NCBI GenBank assembly: GCA_030681895.1
Contig: JAUXRI010000078.1
Coordinates: forward strand, 62,001-126,000
Direction of reading: 5' to 3'
DNA length: 64,000 nucleotides
Source of the DNA: Myxococcales bacterium
GTDB lineage: Bacteria > Myxococcota > Myxococcia > Myxococcales > Myxococcaceae
The notes under the pieces were generated by a model that had not been told where the DNA came from, did no database searches, and worked only from the letters and a program-made list of their open reading frames with translations. The position numbers and the translations under genes were made by a program. Below, piece by piece: positions 34,304 through 43,764 of this stretch (position 1 is the stretch's first letter; each line of letters opens with the position of its first letter).

Positions 34304-34630
34304 ATGAGCGACACCCGCACCACCCTTGGCCCGGCGAACCTCGAGGAAGGAGAGCTCCGGGGCTACGCGGTCGGTAAACGAAACGTCCTGGTGGCGTGCG
34401 TGGGCGGCAAGCTCAAGGCGCTCGACGACTGGTGCAACCACGGCGGGTGTCTGCTGTCTGGCGGGCGCGTCGAGAAGAACCTCGTCATCTGCCCATGTCA
34501 CGAGGTCGGCTTCGATCTCGACACGGGTGAGAACGCGACGTCTCCGGGCATCTGTGATGATCAGACAGCGTTCAAGACCGACGTCGAAGACGGGCAGGTC
34601 GTGGTGATCGGCTTTCCGCAGAAACCGTGA
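34304..34630 (+). CDS. Rieske [2Fe-2S] ferredoxin-like protein
   Basis: The cluster ligands are Cys44 and His46 in WCNHGGCLL and Cys63 and His66 in CPCHEVGF, with the normal 16-residue spacing. It is a small soluble 108-residue Rieske ferredoxin without a signal peptide. Such proteins pass electrons to dioxygenases or similar partners, but no oxygenase gene lies nearby. It precedes the MoaB gene by 12 bases and is probably in the same operon. Confidence 0.9.
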   Translation: MSDTRTTLGPANLEEGELRGYAVGKRNVLVACVGGKLKALDDWCNHGGCLLSGGRVEKNLVICPCHEVGFDLDTGENATSPGICDDQTAFKTDVEDGQVVVIGFPQKP

Positions 34631-34642
34631 AGGAGTTCGACG

Positions 34643-35185
34643 ATGGGACACGAAGGCCACGACCACGATCACGAACACGATCACGGCCCCGTTCACGAGC
34701 ACCGCGAGAGCGCTCCAGCGAGCGTGAGCGCGTGGGTCGTCACCTGCAGTGACACGCGCGACGGCGGCACCGATCGTGGCGGTCCGCTCATTCGGCACCT
34801 GCTCGAGCACGCTGGCCACTCGGTGGTGGGCTCGTCGCTGGTGAAGGATCTGCCCGAGGAGATCCGCCGCGCGATGGTCCAGGCGAAGGACTCGGGCGTG
34901 CGCGCGATCGTGCTGACCGGCGGCACCGGGCTGTCGTCGCGCGACGTGACGGTCGAGACGGTCGAGGCGATGTTCCAGCGCCGCATCGACGGCTTCGGCG
35001 AGCTGTTCCGTATGTTGTCGTTCCAACAGATCGGCGCCGCTGCGATGGCGAGCCGGGCGCTGGCTGGAGTGTGGGATGGCATCGTGGTGTTCGCGCTGCC
35101 CGGGTCTCCTGCCGGTGCGACGCTCGCGATGAACAAGCTGGTGCTCCCTGAGTTGGGTCACCTGGTTCGTGAAGTCTCGCGGTGA
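34643..35185 (+). CDS. moaB: Molybdenum cofactor biosynthesis protein, MoaB/Mog family, with His-rich N-terminus
   Basis: The core (about 28-180) has VTCSDTRDGGTDRGGPLI, VLTGGTGLSSRDVTVETV and FRMLSFQQIG, the molybdopterin-adenylyltransferase fold. It should bind molybdopterin during cofactor maturation. The first 25 residues are unusual: GHEGHDHDHEHDHGPVHEH, a histidine and acidic tail that could hold or buffer metal ions. The first Met is 12 bases after the Rieske gene stop, with AAGGAG upstream. The GTG of the next gene overlaps its stop. Confidence 0.9.
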   Translation: MGHEGHDHDHEHDHGPVHEHRESAPASVSAWVVTCSDTRDGGTDRGGPLIRHLLEHAGHSVVGSSLVKDLPEEIRRAMVQAKDSGVRAIVLTGGTGLSSRDVTVETVEAMFQRRIDGFGELFRMLSFQQIGAAAMASRALAGVWDGIVVFALPGSPAGATLAMNKLVLPELGHLVREVSR

Positions 35186-36063
35186 CGCTCTCGCGGGCGC
35201 GCGCGGCACGCCTCAAGCCACTGCTCGACGCGGTCGCAGACGACAGGCCGTGGATCGATCGCATGCGCTTCGATCCCGTCGAGTTCCCCCATCGCTATAC
35301 CGACCCGCGTGACATCGAGATCGTCGCGCTGCTCTCGGCGTCGCTCGCGTACGGTCGTGCCGATCTCTTCAAGCCGAAGATCGAGAGCGTGCTGTCGAAG
35401 CTGGGGAAGCGGCCCGCGACCCGTCTGAAGTCGCTCGAGGTGGGTGAGCTGAACTCCGTGCTCGACGGCTTCGTCTACCGCTTCAACCTGCCGGCCGACG
35501 TCGGCGTGCTCCTGATGGGAATGGGCGCGTGTCTTCGTGAGCACGGCAGCCTCGAGGCGACCTTCCTCGAAGCGCGGCGCACCAGCGGCGACAACCGCGC
35601 GGCGCTCTCGACGTTCGCCCGCACCATTCGAGACGCCGCGCCGAGGGCCGAGATCGTCCGCGTGCTGGGTAAAACGCGCGGGCTCGATCACCTGCTCCCG
35701 GTCGGCAACGGCGCGGCGAAGCGGCTCTCGCTCTACCTGCGATGGATGGTGAGAGGGCCGGACGCGATCGACTTCGGTATCTGGACTCGCGTGAAGCCGG
35801 CCGAGCTCGTCATTCCGCTCGACACGCACATCGCGCGGCTCTCGACCTGGCTCGGGCTGACCTCACGGCAGACACAGGGCTGGGCGATGGCCGAGGAGAT
35901 CACCGAATCGCTGCGGCACCTCGAGCCCGATGATCCCGTTCGGTACGACTTCTCGCTGTGTCACTTCGGCATGAGCGGCGCGTGCCCGGTTCACCCGGTG
36001 AAGGAGAACTGCCGGAAGTGCCCGTTGCGCGGTGAGTGTCGAATCGGCCGTCGCGCCGGGTGA
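35182..36063 (+). CDS. TIGR02757 family protein
   Basis: The 293-residue protein has the features of the TIGR02757/DUF2400 family: FPHRYTDPRDIEIVALLSASLAYGRAD near the start, PLDTHIARLSTWLGLT in the middle, and a C-terminal four-Cys cluster in PVHPVKENCRKCPLRGEC. The Asp in LDTH and the Cys arrangement resemble HhH-GPD DNA glycosylases with a 4Fe-4S loop, but the family's biochemical activity is not established. The GTG overlaps the MoaB stop (GTGA), which suggests coexpression. Confidence 0.85.
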   Translation: MTLSRARAARLKPLLDAVADDRPWIDRMRFDPVEFPHRYTDPRDIEIVALLSASLAYGRADLFKPKIESVLSKLGKRPATRLKSLEVGELNSVLDGFVYRFNLPADVGVLLMGMGACLREHGSLEATFLEARRTSGDNRAALSTFARTIRDAAPRAEIVRVLGKTRGLDHLLPVGNGAAKRLSLYLRWMVRGPDAIDFGIWTRVKPAELVIPLDTHIARLSTWLGLTSRQTQGWAMAEEITESLRHLEPDDPVRYDFSLCHFGMSGACPVHPVKENCRKCPLRGECRIGRRAG

Positions 36064-36078
36064 TCAGGCTCGGCGCCG

Positions 36079-36097
36079 CCTGAGTCGGAAACTCAGG
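36079..36097. terminator. Possible bidirectional stem-loop terminator
   Basis: CCTGAGT and ACTCAGG form a perfect 7-base-pair stem around the loop CGGAA. It spans the 29-base gap between two convergent genes and includes the mechanosensitive channel stop codon. It could terminate both units. No T-run is present. Confidence 0.45.
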
Positions 36098-37544
36098 GCC
36101 TGAAGATCCGTCGCAACCGGGTGAGCAGCCCCGCGGCGTCGGCCTTGTGCGCGTCGGCCCCCTCGACTCCGGTGGCGAGCTCGGCCTTCCGTCGGGCGAG
36201 GAAGTCGGCGAGCTGCTCCGCGAGCTCGGGCTTCTGAGTGAAGAACTTCTGGAACTGGTCGCGGTTGAACTCGAGGACAGCCGTGTCATCGACCGCGACG
36301 ACCGTGGCCACCCGCGGCTCTCCGGTGAGCAGCGACATCTCTCCGAAGCACTGGCCACGTGTCAGCGTCGCGACCTCTCGCGCCGGCTGGCCAACGCGCA
36401 CCGACACCCGACCCGAGACCACGACGTAGAACGTCTCGCCCTCGCGGCCCTCGACGCAGATCGCCTCGCCGAGCCCAAAGGAGCGCTCGGTGGCCGCGTC
36501 AGCAATGGCCCGGCGTTCGTCGCTCGAGAACGGCTTGAGCAGATCGAGCTCGCCCAGCAGCTCCTCGCGCAGGCCCTGCAGCCGCGGCAGTTCGGCGCGC
36601 ATCGTGACGACGCGTTGTGGGAAGGGAATCTCGATGCCAGCGCGGCCGAACCGGTACCAGAGCCGCGCGAAGACCTCGTCGTGCACGTGCGGAACGGCGG
36701 CCCAGTCGTTGATCCACAGACGCACGAGGTACTTCACCGACGAGTCTTCGAAGGCCCACGTGCGCACCCAGGGCGCGGGGGTTTTCAAGATGAGGGGGCT
36801 CTCATCGAGCGCCTCGAGGATCTCGGCCTTCACCTTCGTCGGCGGCGCCGCGTAGGCCGTGCCGATGGTGAGATCGATCGCGACCGGCTGCCCGCCCTTG
36901 CTGAAGTTGATGATCGGCTCTTTGGCGGTGAGCGCGTTGGGCAGGGTGATCTGCTCCTTGCGCAGCGTCTCGATGCGAGTCGAACGCCACGACGTCTGCA
37001 CGACGCGCCCTTCATGATGGCCGACCCGAATGAAGTCGCCGACCTGGTACGGACGATCGAGCTGCAGCGACAGGCCGCTGAAGAGGTTGCCGAGCGTGTC
37101 CTGGAGCGCGAAGCCGAGCACGAGTGAGAGCACGGCCGACGTGCCCAGCAGCGTCGTGACGTCGATCTGGAGTTGCGTCTTGAGAATGGGAATCGCGGTG
37201 GCGACGTAGAGGAGGAAGTCGGCGACATCTCGGTGGATCTTCGCCGTCGACTTCGAGCTCAGGCGCCTTCGAGTCCACAACACCACCGAGACGCCGAGCC
37301 GAACGACGCCGAAGGCGAACGCCAACATCCAGATGGCGCGGACGTATTGGTGCCATTCCTTCGGCAACGACGGCTCCAGCCACAACATGAGGCCGCGCAG
37401 CGTCACGAAGACGAGGAACCAGACGAGCGCTCCGAAGACGTCTTCGCGGAGCCGCTCTTCCTTTGCGAAGCGGCGGACGATCGCGGTCAGCACCAGGGCG
37501 ACGATGCCGAGCACCAACGCGACGTTGCCGTGGAAGAAGGACAT
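36093..37544 (-). CDS. MscS-family mechanosensitive channel with cyclic-nucleotide-binding domain
   Basis: Several hydrophobic helices fill the first 170 residues. The MscS pore helix and beta domain follow (SLVLGFALQDTLGNLFSGLSLQ, YQVGDFIRVG, TLPNALTAKEPIINFS). From about 340 a cyclic-nucleotide-binding domain begins, with ICVEGREGETFYVVVSGRVSV and GQCFGEMSLLTGEPRVATV holding the phosphate-binding region. This matches the bacterial cyclic-nucleotide-gated (bCNG) branch of MscS channels, which are gated by cNMP rather than strongly by tension. The Arg in GEPRVATV is the usual phosphate contact. The ATG has AGGAG upstream. Confidence 0.9.
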   Translation of the reverse strand: MSFFHGNVALVLGIVALVLTAIVRRFAKEERLREDVFGALVWFLVFVTLRGLMLWLEPSLPKEWHQYVRAIWMLAFAFGVVRLGVSVVLWTRRRLSSKSTAKIHRDVADFLLYVATAIPILKTQLQIDVTTLLGTSAVLSLVLGFALQDTLGNLFSGLSLQLDRPYQVGDFIRVGHHEGRVVQTSWRSTRIETLRKEQITLPNALTAKEPIINFSKGGQPVAIDLTIGTAYAAPPTKVKAEILEALDESPLILKTPAPWVRTWAFEDSSVKYLVRLWINDWAAVPHVHDEVFARLWYRFGRAGIEIPFPQRVVTMRAELPRLQGLREELLGELDLLKPFSSDERRAIADAATERSFGLGEAICVEGREGETFYVVVSGRVSVRVGQPAREVATLTRGQCFGEMSLLTGEPRVATVVAVDDTAVLEFNRDQFQKFFTQKPELAEQLADFLARRKAELATGVEGADAHKADAAGLLTRLRRIFRP

Positions 37545-37602
37545 GCGGGCGGGCTCCTAGCACGGTGGCGTCGCTCGGGAGTCACGCTAGAAGGGCGCTC
37601 CC

Positions 37603-38631
37603 ATGCCGCTCTCTTCCGTGAAGTGTCAGGACCGCGCCATCGCCGCCCTCGAGTCGGCCCTCGCGCGCGGGCACGTGCACCACGCGTGGCTCTTCCACGG
37701 CCCTGACGGTGTCGGCAAAGAGCTGGCGGCGGTCGGCCTCGCGCAGGCGCTCTGCTGCACCGAACAACCCAACGTCGGCTGTGGAACCTGCGCGAGCTGT
37801 CGGCGCGTCGAGAAGCGCAACCACCCGGACGTCACCATGGTGATGCCCGAAGACGAGCAGGTGAAGCGAGGCGTCGCGGGCCGCAGCGACTTCGAGCGCA
37901 CGCCGTCACGTGACATTCGCATCGAGCAGATCCGCCAACTCCAGGAGCGCCTCGCCTTCCGCGCGCTCGAGTCGAAGACCAAGGTCGCGATCCTCGTCGG
38001 CGCACACGCGATGAACCAGCCTGCGCAGAACGCGCTGCTCAAGACGCTCGAGGAGCCACCGTCGGGCACGGTGCTCATCCTCGTGTCCTCAGCGCCGGAC
38101 AAGCTCTTGCCGACCATTCGCAGCCGGTGTTCGAAGGCCGCGTTCGGGCCCTTGTCGGTCGAGTTCCTCACGGAGCAGATCAAGAAGAGCAAGAAGGGCG
38201 TCGACGATGTTGCGGCAGGGCAGGCCGCGGCGATGGCGGCGGGTTCGATGTCGCGCGCGCTGGCCTTCGACGTCGACGGCCTCGCGGAGCGGAAAGACAT
38301 CATCGAGCGCTTCGAGGCGCTGGACCCGGCTGATGCGCGTGGCTGGCTCGCGCTCGCCGAGACCCTGGGCGAAGATCGCGCGACCGCGGAGATCGCGCTC
38401 GATGTCCTGCAGGTCTGGCTGCGCGACGTCAGCTGCGCACAGGTGCCGGGCGCCACGCTGGTCAACGGCGATCTCCAGGCGCTCGCGGTCTCGGCTGCGG
38501 CGAAGGTCTCAGCCGCCGGCGTGCACCGGCGCAGCGTGTTGATCGACGAGGCCCGCAACGCGATCACCCAGCGCAACGGTGCCGCGCGCTTGCAGTTGGA
38601 GCGGATGTTCATCGAGATGTTCGCCGCCTGA
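37603..38631 (+). CDS. holB: DNA polymerase III subunit delta prime
   Basis: The AAA+ fold shows [16 protein letters not shown] (P-loop ending in Glu instead of Thr/Ser, as expected in a non-ATPase clamp-loader subunit), the zinc motif [17 protein letters not shown] and [21 protein letters not shown]. The SRC motif is IRSRCSK. It helps load the sliding clamp with delta, encoded at 59438. The ATG has AGAAGGG nearby. The gene is 5 bases upstream of the AmpG-like transporter, an arrangement of unknown meaning. Confidence 0.9.
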   Translation: MPLSSVKCQDRAIAALESALARGHVHHAWLFHGPDGVGKELAAVGLAQALCCTEQPNVGCGTCASCRRVEKRNHPDVTMVMPEDEQVKRGVAGRSDFERTPSRDIRIEQIRQLQERLAFRALESKTKVAILVGAHAMNQPAQNALLKTLEEPPSGTVLILVSSAPDKLLPTIRSRCSKAAFGPLSVEFLTEQIKKSKKGVDDVAAGQAAAMAAGSMSRALAFDVDGLAERKDIIERFEALDPADARGWLALAETLGEDRATAEIALDVLQVWLRDVSCAQVPGATLVNGDLQALAVSAAAKVSAAGVHRRSVLIDEARNAITQRNGAARLQLERMFIEMFAA

Positions 38632-38635
38632 AGTC

Positions 38636-39874
38636 ATGGAGCGTCGCGCCCCCGCGGCCTGGAAGCTGGGCCTGCTGTCACTGCTGTACTTCGTGCAGGG
38701 CGTGCCCTTCGGCTTTCAGTCCAAAGGGCTCAAGCTGCTCCTCGCCGACGACAAGACGATCTCGATGACGGCGGTGACGCTCCTCGGCCTGCTCTCGCTC
38801 CCCTGGAGCTTCAAGCCGATCTGGGCGCCGCTCGTCGATCGCTACGGCTCGGAGCGTTTCGGCCGCCGCAAGTCGTGGATCGTGCCGTTGATGATCGTCC
38901 TGGCGCTCTCGCTCGCGGCGGCGGGGTTCACCCCGTACCCCGAGTACCTGGTGCCGCTGCTGGGCATCGTGCTGCTGATGAACCTGTTCGCCTCGATGCA
39001 AGACGTGCCGGTCGATGGGCTGGCGGTCGATCTCTTGAGCGACGCCGAGCTCGGAGCCGGAAACGCAGCGCAGGTCTCGGCCTACAAGATCGGCATGGCC
39101 GTCGGCGGCTCGATCTTCATCGGCCTGCTGCTGCCGAGGCTGGGGTGGGGCCCGGGCTTCTTCGCGCTCGCGGCCATCGCAGCGCTCGCGTCGATCGTGA
39201 TGCTCCGGGTGGACGAGCCGGTGCGGGCCGTCACGCCGGGAGGCCTCGTCGATCGCCCCGGCTTCAAGGAGATCGCGCGACGATCGTGGCAGCTCATCGC
39301 GAGACCCGGCGGCGTCTGGCTGGTGCTCTTCGTGGCGACCTACAAGATGGGCGAGGCGCTCTCGGACTCGATCTTCGAGCCGTACCTGCAGCGGGTGCTC
39401 GCGTACTCGAAGGAGGACGTCGCGGGTTTCGCGCTCGTCGGCCAGCTCGGCTCCCTGGTGGGCTCGATCGCGGGAGGCCTCGTCGCCACGCGCATGTCGC
39501 TCCTTCGCGCCGTCGGAACGACCTCGGCGATTCGCGCCATCTCACTCGTCGCCATGTGGGCGCTCGCTGCGGGCCTGCTCCCGCCGACCCCGGGCGTGAT
39601 CACCACCATCACCGGCCTCGAGCACTTCTTCGCGGGGCTCGTCACCACCTGCATGTTCGCGTTCATGATGTCGAAGGTCGATCGCACCGTCGGCGCGACG
39701 CACTTCACGTTGCTGGCCGCGGTCGAGGTGATCGGCAAGTCACCCACCGGCCTCGTGTCCGGAGCGCTCGTCGACCGGCTCGGCTGGGAAGCCGTCTTCC
39801 TCATCGGCGCGCTCTTGTCGTGGGCGTTCCTGGGGCTGCTGCTCCCAATGCGTCGGGGCAGGGCCATTCGATGA
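38636..39874 (+). CDS. Major facilitator superfamily transporter, AmpG-like
   Basis: The 412-residue protein has about 12 hydrophobic helices. [35 protein letters not shown] and [15 protein letters not shown] are characteristic of the AmpG / PAT (acetyl-CoA transporter) group. AmpG imports muropeptides for cell-wall recycling. The start at 38636 follows the delta-prime gene by 4 bases. The substrate is inferred from family only. The gene ends 6 bases before a convergent gene. Confidence 0.85.
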   Translation: MERRAPAAWKLGLLSLLYFVQGVPFGFQSKGLKLLLADDKTISMTAVTLLGLLSLPWSFKPIWAPLVDRYGSERFGRRKSWIVPLMIVLALSLAAAGFTPYPEYLVPLLGIVLLMNLFASMQDVPVDGLAVDLLSDAELGAGNAAQVSAYKIGMAVGGSIFIGLLLPRLGWGPGFFALAAIAALASIVMLRVDEPVRAVTPGGLVDRPGFKEIARRSWQLIARPGGVWLVLFVATYKMGEALSDSIFEPYLQRVLAYSKEDVAGFALVGQLGSLVGSIAGGLVATRMSLLRAVGTTSAIRAISLVAMWALAAGLLPPTPGVITTITGLEHFFAGLVTTCMFAFMMSKVDRTVGATHFTLLAAVEVIGKSPTGLVSGALVDRLGWEAVFLIGALLSWAFLGLLLPMRRGRAIR

Positions 39875-39880
39875 CCGCCC

Positions 39881-40348
39881 TCAGCCCGTTGGTGCCTGCT
39901 CATCGGGCACAGTGACGTCACGCCGGCTGGGCTGCCATCGCTGGTACCAGAGCCAGGCCGTCGTCGACGCTCCGATGATGGGGCTCGCGACGAGTCCCGC
40001 CACGAGCAGCCAGGGGGACAGCAGGGCGACTCTGAAGAAGACCAGCGCTCCTTCAATGACGATTGCCGATCCGAGGCTCGTCACCACGAACGTACGAACG
40101 ATCGTCGCGGTCACCGTCTTGCGATCGATCGCTCCACATCGGGGGCACGGCCGCAGCGCCAGCTTCATCTTCGCCGAGCGCCACGCGTCCTGCCGCGCGC
40201 GATCTTCTGCGAGACCGTTCTCGAGCGACGCATTCCCACCATCCAACTTCGGGAAGCGGTTCGTGCCACGCGCCTTCACATGGACCCACTGCTCGAAGCG
40301 GCACGACGCGCACCGCCACTCGAACGGAAAGCTCATCGAGGTCGTCAC
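39881..40348 (-). CDS. Zinc-ribbon membrane protein of unknown function
   Basis: The 155-residue protein has one N-terminal CASC and a later CPRC, likely a zinc ribbon. Two hydrophobic helices follow (residues about 85-135). The C-terminus is polar. The GTG at 40348 overlaps the histidine kinase stop by four bases and is preferred over the ATG at 40336. A link to the kinase is suggested by coupling, but the family is not recognised. Confidence 0.75.
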   Translation of the reverse strand: MTTSMSFPFEWRCASCRFEQWVHVKARGTNRFPKLDGGNASLENGLAEDRARQDAWRSAKMKLALRPCPRCGAIDRKTVTATIVRTFVVTSLGSAIVIEGALVFFRVALLSPWLLVAGLVASPIIGASTTAWLWYQRWQPSRRDVTVPDEQAPTG

Positions 40349-42087
40349 TCGGGGCTCCGCTCGTGCCCCGCGCCGGGCGTGACGGTCGCGAGCGCCTCGA
40401 CGAGCTCGTTGAACGACACCGGCTTGGCGAGGAACCCGTTCATGCCGGCGCGTTGGCAGGCCTCACGATCTTCGGCAGACGCTGACGCGGTGACGGCGAT
40501 GATGGGCGTGCGCCCGCGCGGAGCGTCGAGCCTTCGAATGCGCTCGGTGGCCTCGAAGCCATCCATCACCGGCATGTGGCAGTCCATGAGGACGGCGTCG
40601 ATCGGCATCGCTGCGATGGCGTCGAGCGCCTCTTGCCCGTTGGCCGCGCTCTTGACGTCGTGACCGGCGCGATTCAGCAGGCCCTCTGCGACGCGGCGAT
40701 TGATCGGGTTGTCGTCGACCACCAACACCATGAGGCGCGCCGCAGGGCGTTGGGTGTGGGGCGTGGAGGTCACCGCGCCCCCCTGCGCAGCGACGACCGG
40801 CATCGTGATGCGAAAGGTGCTCCCCCGGCCCTTCGTCGACTCGACCGTCAGCGCCCCACCGAGCAGTGAGACGAGCTGACGCGAGAGCGCGAGGCCGAGG
40901 CCAGTCCCTCCATGGCGGCGCGTCGACGAGGGATCGCCCTGCTCGAACGCGCTGAAGAGGCGGGGCAGCACCTCGGCCGCGATGCCCACGCCAGTGTCCG
41001 TCACCTCGAACACGAGCGCGCCGTCGACGAGGCGTGCATCGAGCTTCACGCCTCCGGTCTCGGTGAACTTCACCGCGTTGCTCACGAGGTTGGTCAGCAC
41101 CTGCTTGAGGCGCAGCGAGTCGGTGCTGATCCAGATCGGCACGGCGGGCTCGATGACGGTCTGGAAGTCGAGATCCTTGCGTGCAGCGAGCGGTGAGAAG
41201 AGCGCCGCGACGTCACCCACCACCTGCCTCACGTCAGTCGGGCCCGGCGTGAGGGACAGCTTGCCCGCGTCGATCTTCGTCAGGTCGAGCAGATCGTTGA
41301 TCAACGACACCATCTGATGGCCGCTGCGCTGAATGATCGCGATGCGCTCCGCGAGCTCGGGCGTCAGCGCGTGCGTCGCGAGGAGCTCTTCGGTCATGCC
41401 GAGCACGCCGTGCATCGGGGTGCGGATCTCGTGGCTGATGTTGGCGAGGAAGCGGCTCTTGGTCTTCGCGGCGGCCTGTTGTTCTTCGATCACCCTGGCG
41501 CGCATCTGATCGGCGCTGCGCGCGAACACGAGCACCACGAGCATCGCGTAGGCGAAGTTGAGCACCTGCGTGACGACCGGCTGCTCGTCTTTGTACGGCA
41601 ACGCGATGCCGCGGCTGACCAGCACGAGCGTCACCGTCACGATGACGATGCTCAGCCCCAGCCAGATCCATCCGGCGCGGCGGCCGAGCACGAACGCCGC
41701 AGAGAGCGGGATGACCACCAGAACCGTGGGAGCGGTCGGATCAGGGGGCGTCTGTGTGAGGCCGCTCCCAGCGAACAGGAGGGAGCCGACGAGGAGCGAG
41801 CCGTGCGCCGCGAGCGGGAGGCTCCGCGTCGCCTTCAGGAGCCAGAGCATGAGGAGGCCCAGCCAGAAGCCCGCCGTCAACGCAGCGACCATGCCCCACG
41901 AGCGCGTCAGCGCGAACCAGGTCCCCGACAAGACACAGAAGGGAAAGACGGGCAGCCAGGCCGTGACGAAGAGCCGCGCTCTCGGGAGCTCTTCGGGAGA
42001 GAGCCCCTCGGGGATGAAGCGGTCGACGAACCGGTCGTACCGGTTCCACCGCTGCGACGACACCGTTGGCAGATCTCCGTGCGACAC
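40345..42087 (-). CDS. Hybrid sensor histidine kinase with receiver domain
   Basis: About six hydrophobic segments occupy residues 40-200. The HisKA dimerisation box is FLANISHEIRTPMHGVLGM with the phosphorylated His. The ATPase domain shows NLVSNAVKFTETGG (N box), VTDTGVGIA (G1), FSAFEQGD (F) and GGTGLGLALS (G2). A C-terminal receiver domain follows, with VVDDNP, VLMDCHMPVMDG (phospho-Asp) and FLAKPVS. No output domain is present, so phosphate is probably passed to a separate Hpt protein or regulator. No sensory periplasmic loop is evident; sensing is likely through the membrane helices. It starts at a GTG. Confidence 0.95.
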   Translation of the reverse strand: MSHGDLPTVSSQRWNRYDRFVDRFIPEGLSPEELPRARLFVTAWLPVFPFCVLSGTWFALTRSWGMVAALTAGFWLGLLMLWLLKATRSLPLAAHGSLLVGSLLFAGSGLTQTPPDPTAPTVLVVIPLSAAFVLGRRAGWIWLGLSIVIVTVTLVLVSRGIALPYKDEQPVVTQVLNFAYAMLVVLVFARSADQMRARVIEEQQAAAKTKSRFLANISHEIRTPMHGVLGMTEELLATHALTPELAERIAIIQRSGHQMVSLINDLLDLTKIDAGKLSLTPGPTDVRQVVGDVAALFSPLAARKDLDFQTVIEPAVPIWISTDSLRLKQVLTNLVSNAVKFTETGGVKLDARLVDGALVFEVTDTGVGIAAEVLPRLFSAFEQGDPSSTRRHGGTGLGLALSRQLVSLLGGALTVESTKGRGSTFRITMPVVAAQGGAVTSTPHTQRPAARLMVLVVDDNPINRRVAEGLLNRAGHDVKSAANGQEALDAIAAMPIDAVLMDCHMPVMDGFEATERIRRLDAPRGRTPIIAVTASASAEDREACQRAGMNGFLAKPVSFNELVEALATVTPGAGHERSPE

Positions 42088-42301
42088 CCGTCAGCCGTAT
42101 ACCCCTCCGCGCCGCATTCTGCTCCGAGGCAAGTCAGACTCAGGTCAGCGAAACGCGAGTGGGTGACGGGCCACGCGCGCGGGTGGAGTGCGACGGCCGG
42201 CTCGTGCAGGGCCCTGATCGGCCACGCTTTCTGCTGGTGTTTGAAGCTGGCGCGACCCTTGAATCCTCACGCTTTTCGCAGACCCTTCTGGGGGCACACA
42301 C

Positions 42302-43198
42302 ATGCTTCACGTTCTGGTGGTGATGGCGCTCGCGCAGCCGAAGCTCGCTCCTGCGCGCAACGACGGAGTGCCTGTCGGCCGGGGCTCGACCCTCGCGACG
42401 GTGACGTTGACCAAGCCCACTGGAGGCTGGTCCGTCAGTCGAATGTTGAAGGTGGAAGGGCGCATCAGCGACAGCTCGATCGACCCGGTCGTCGTCAGCA
42501 TCAACGGTGATCGTTACCTGATGCGGACGCGTGGCGGCACGTTCTCGCGCGAGTTCCCGGCCGCGTCGGGGAAGAACGTCGTGACGGTGCTGGCGACCAA
42601 CCAGGCCGGCACCGCGCGGGCGCAGGCCACCACGTACGCGCAGATTCCTCCGGTGCCGATGAAGGTCATTCTCACCAGCGACACCGACGGCGTGTACACG
42701 GACCTGCACCTGTACGAGCCGACCGACGCCAGCGAGGCAGGGCGTACCCTCGACGCCACCAAGATGGCGCACGTGTACTGGGCCGACACGTCGAGCCCGT
42801 CGGGTGGCACGTTCTTCTTGAACGAGCAGTCGGGGAGCTTCGACCAGCCCGGCTACGGCCCGTACCTCTACATCCACCGCGCGCCACCGAAAGGCACGTA
42901 CCTGATCGCCGCGAACTACTGGCCGAGCGGCGACAAGGCGCACACCATCGCGACGCTCAACATCTCGCTCTTCGAAGGCACGCCGAACGAGATCCGCAAG
43001 ACGGTGAAGATCCCCCTCGCGACGCCGGGCTCGACGCGCGTGCTGGCCTGGGTGCTCAACCTCGGCGGTGGGCGCGCGCTCGTCTACGTGCCGAGCGGAG
43101 AGCCGGCGCCGACCGACGAGCGTTGGCCGTCGAACCTCGAGGAAGCCGCGAAGTCGGTGCAGACCGAAGGTGGCGGCGAAGGTGGCGAGGGCTACTGA
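42302..43198 (+). CDS. yfaP: DUF2135 (YfaP-like) exported protein, first gene of the alpha-2-macroglobulin operon
   Basis: A short signal peptide (MLHVLVVMALAQPKLAPA) precedes an Ig-like fold (residues 30-110) and the DUF2135 core with TDLHLYEPTDA, AHVYWADTSSPSGG, YIHRAPPKGTY and ANYWPSGDKAHT. The last 30 residues are Glu/Gly-rich. YfaP-type proteins always accompany YfaS-type macroglobulins; their biochemical role is unknown, and they are assumed to act in the periplasm. It is the first of five genes. I see no convincing promoter in the 214 bases upstream. Confidence 0.85.
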   Translation: MLHVLVVMALAQPKLAPARNDGVPVGRGSTLATVTLTKPTGGWSVSRMLKVEGRISDSSIDPVVVSINGDRYLMRTRGGTFSREFPAASGKNVVTVLATNQAGTARAQATTYAQIPPVPMKVILTSDTDGVYTDLHLYEPTDASEAGRTLDATKMAHVYWADTSSPSGGTFFLNEQSGSFDQPGYGPYLYIHRAPPKGTYLIAANYWPSGDKAHTIATLNISLFEGTPNEIRKTVKIPLATPGSTRVLAWVLNLGGGRALVYVPSGEPAPTDERWPSNLEEAAKSVQTEGGGEGGEGY

Positions 43199-43200
43199 TC

Positions 43201-43764
43201 GTGAGCGCGCTGCTGCTCCTCGTCATGGCTGGCACGCCCGGAGCTCCGAGCGTCGAGCTGTTGCGTCAGGTGACGGCAGAGACGGCGTTGGCGCAGGTGC
43301 GCACGATCGACGGCCGGTGGCACCCGGAGCAGCGCGACTGTGCGGGGCTGGTTCGTTTCAGCGTGCGACAGGCCTACAAGCGCATCGCTCCGAAGCGGCT
43401 CGAGACGCCGTTGTTCAGCTCGAGCTCAGGCCCGACCGACTTCGCCGACGCAGAGACGTTGCTCGGCTTCAGCTTCACCGGTCTGGGTCGTGACGAGCGC
43501 AAGCTGTCGATCAAGACCGGAGACGTGCTCGCGTTCCGCCAGGCGCGTGACTCGGGCGACGTCTTCCACCTGATGTTGGTCGTCGCGCCTGCTGATCGCG
43601 CGCACGCAGAGATCCACGTCGTGTACCACCCGGGCGAGAAGGACGCGCCCGTGCGTGTCGGCCGCATGAGCGAGCTGATGCGTGACGCGCCTGGCGAGTG
43701 GCGCCCGGTGCCTGAAAACCCGTCGTTCCTCGGCTTCTTCCGTTTCAAGGAGTGGATGTCATGA
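43201..43764 (+). CDS. yfaT: DUF1175 (YfaT-like) exported protein
   Basis: The protein starts at the GTG 2 bases after the previous stop and begins with a signal peptide (VSALLLLVMAGTPGAP). RDCAGLVRFSVRQAY and later VFHLMLVV resemble the Cys and His of NlpC/P60-like cysteine peptidases, and DUF1175 is often grouped there. The order, D-C-A-G, is conserved in YfaT. A cell-wall or peptide substrate is plausible but not proven. Its stop overlaps the next ATG (ATGA). Confidence 0.85.
   Translation: MSALLLLVMAGTPGAPSVELLRQVTAETALAQVRTIDGRWHPEQRDCAGLVRFSVRQAYKRIAPKRLETPLFSSSSGPTDFADAETLLGFSFTGLGRDERKLSIKTGDVLAFRQARDSGDVFHLMLVVAPADRAHAEIHVVYHPGEKDAPVRVGRMSELMRDAPGEWRPVPENPSFLGFFRFKEWMS

Noticed and set aside
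32364..34307. Plus-strand open frame of over 600 codons
   Set aside because: It is antisense to polX and shows no motif. The minus-strand gene is certain.
42066..42323. Small open frame in the gap before the macroglobulin operon
   Set aside because: It overlaps two neighbouring genes, has no ribosome binding site and no protein-like pattern. The gap (42088-42301) seems to hold only non-coding sequence, in which I found no convincing promoter.
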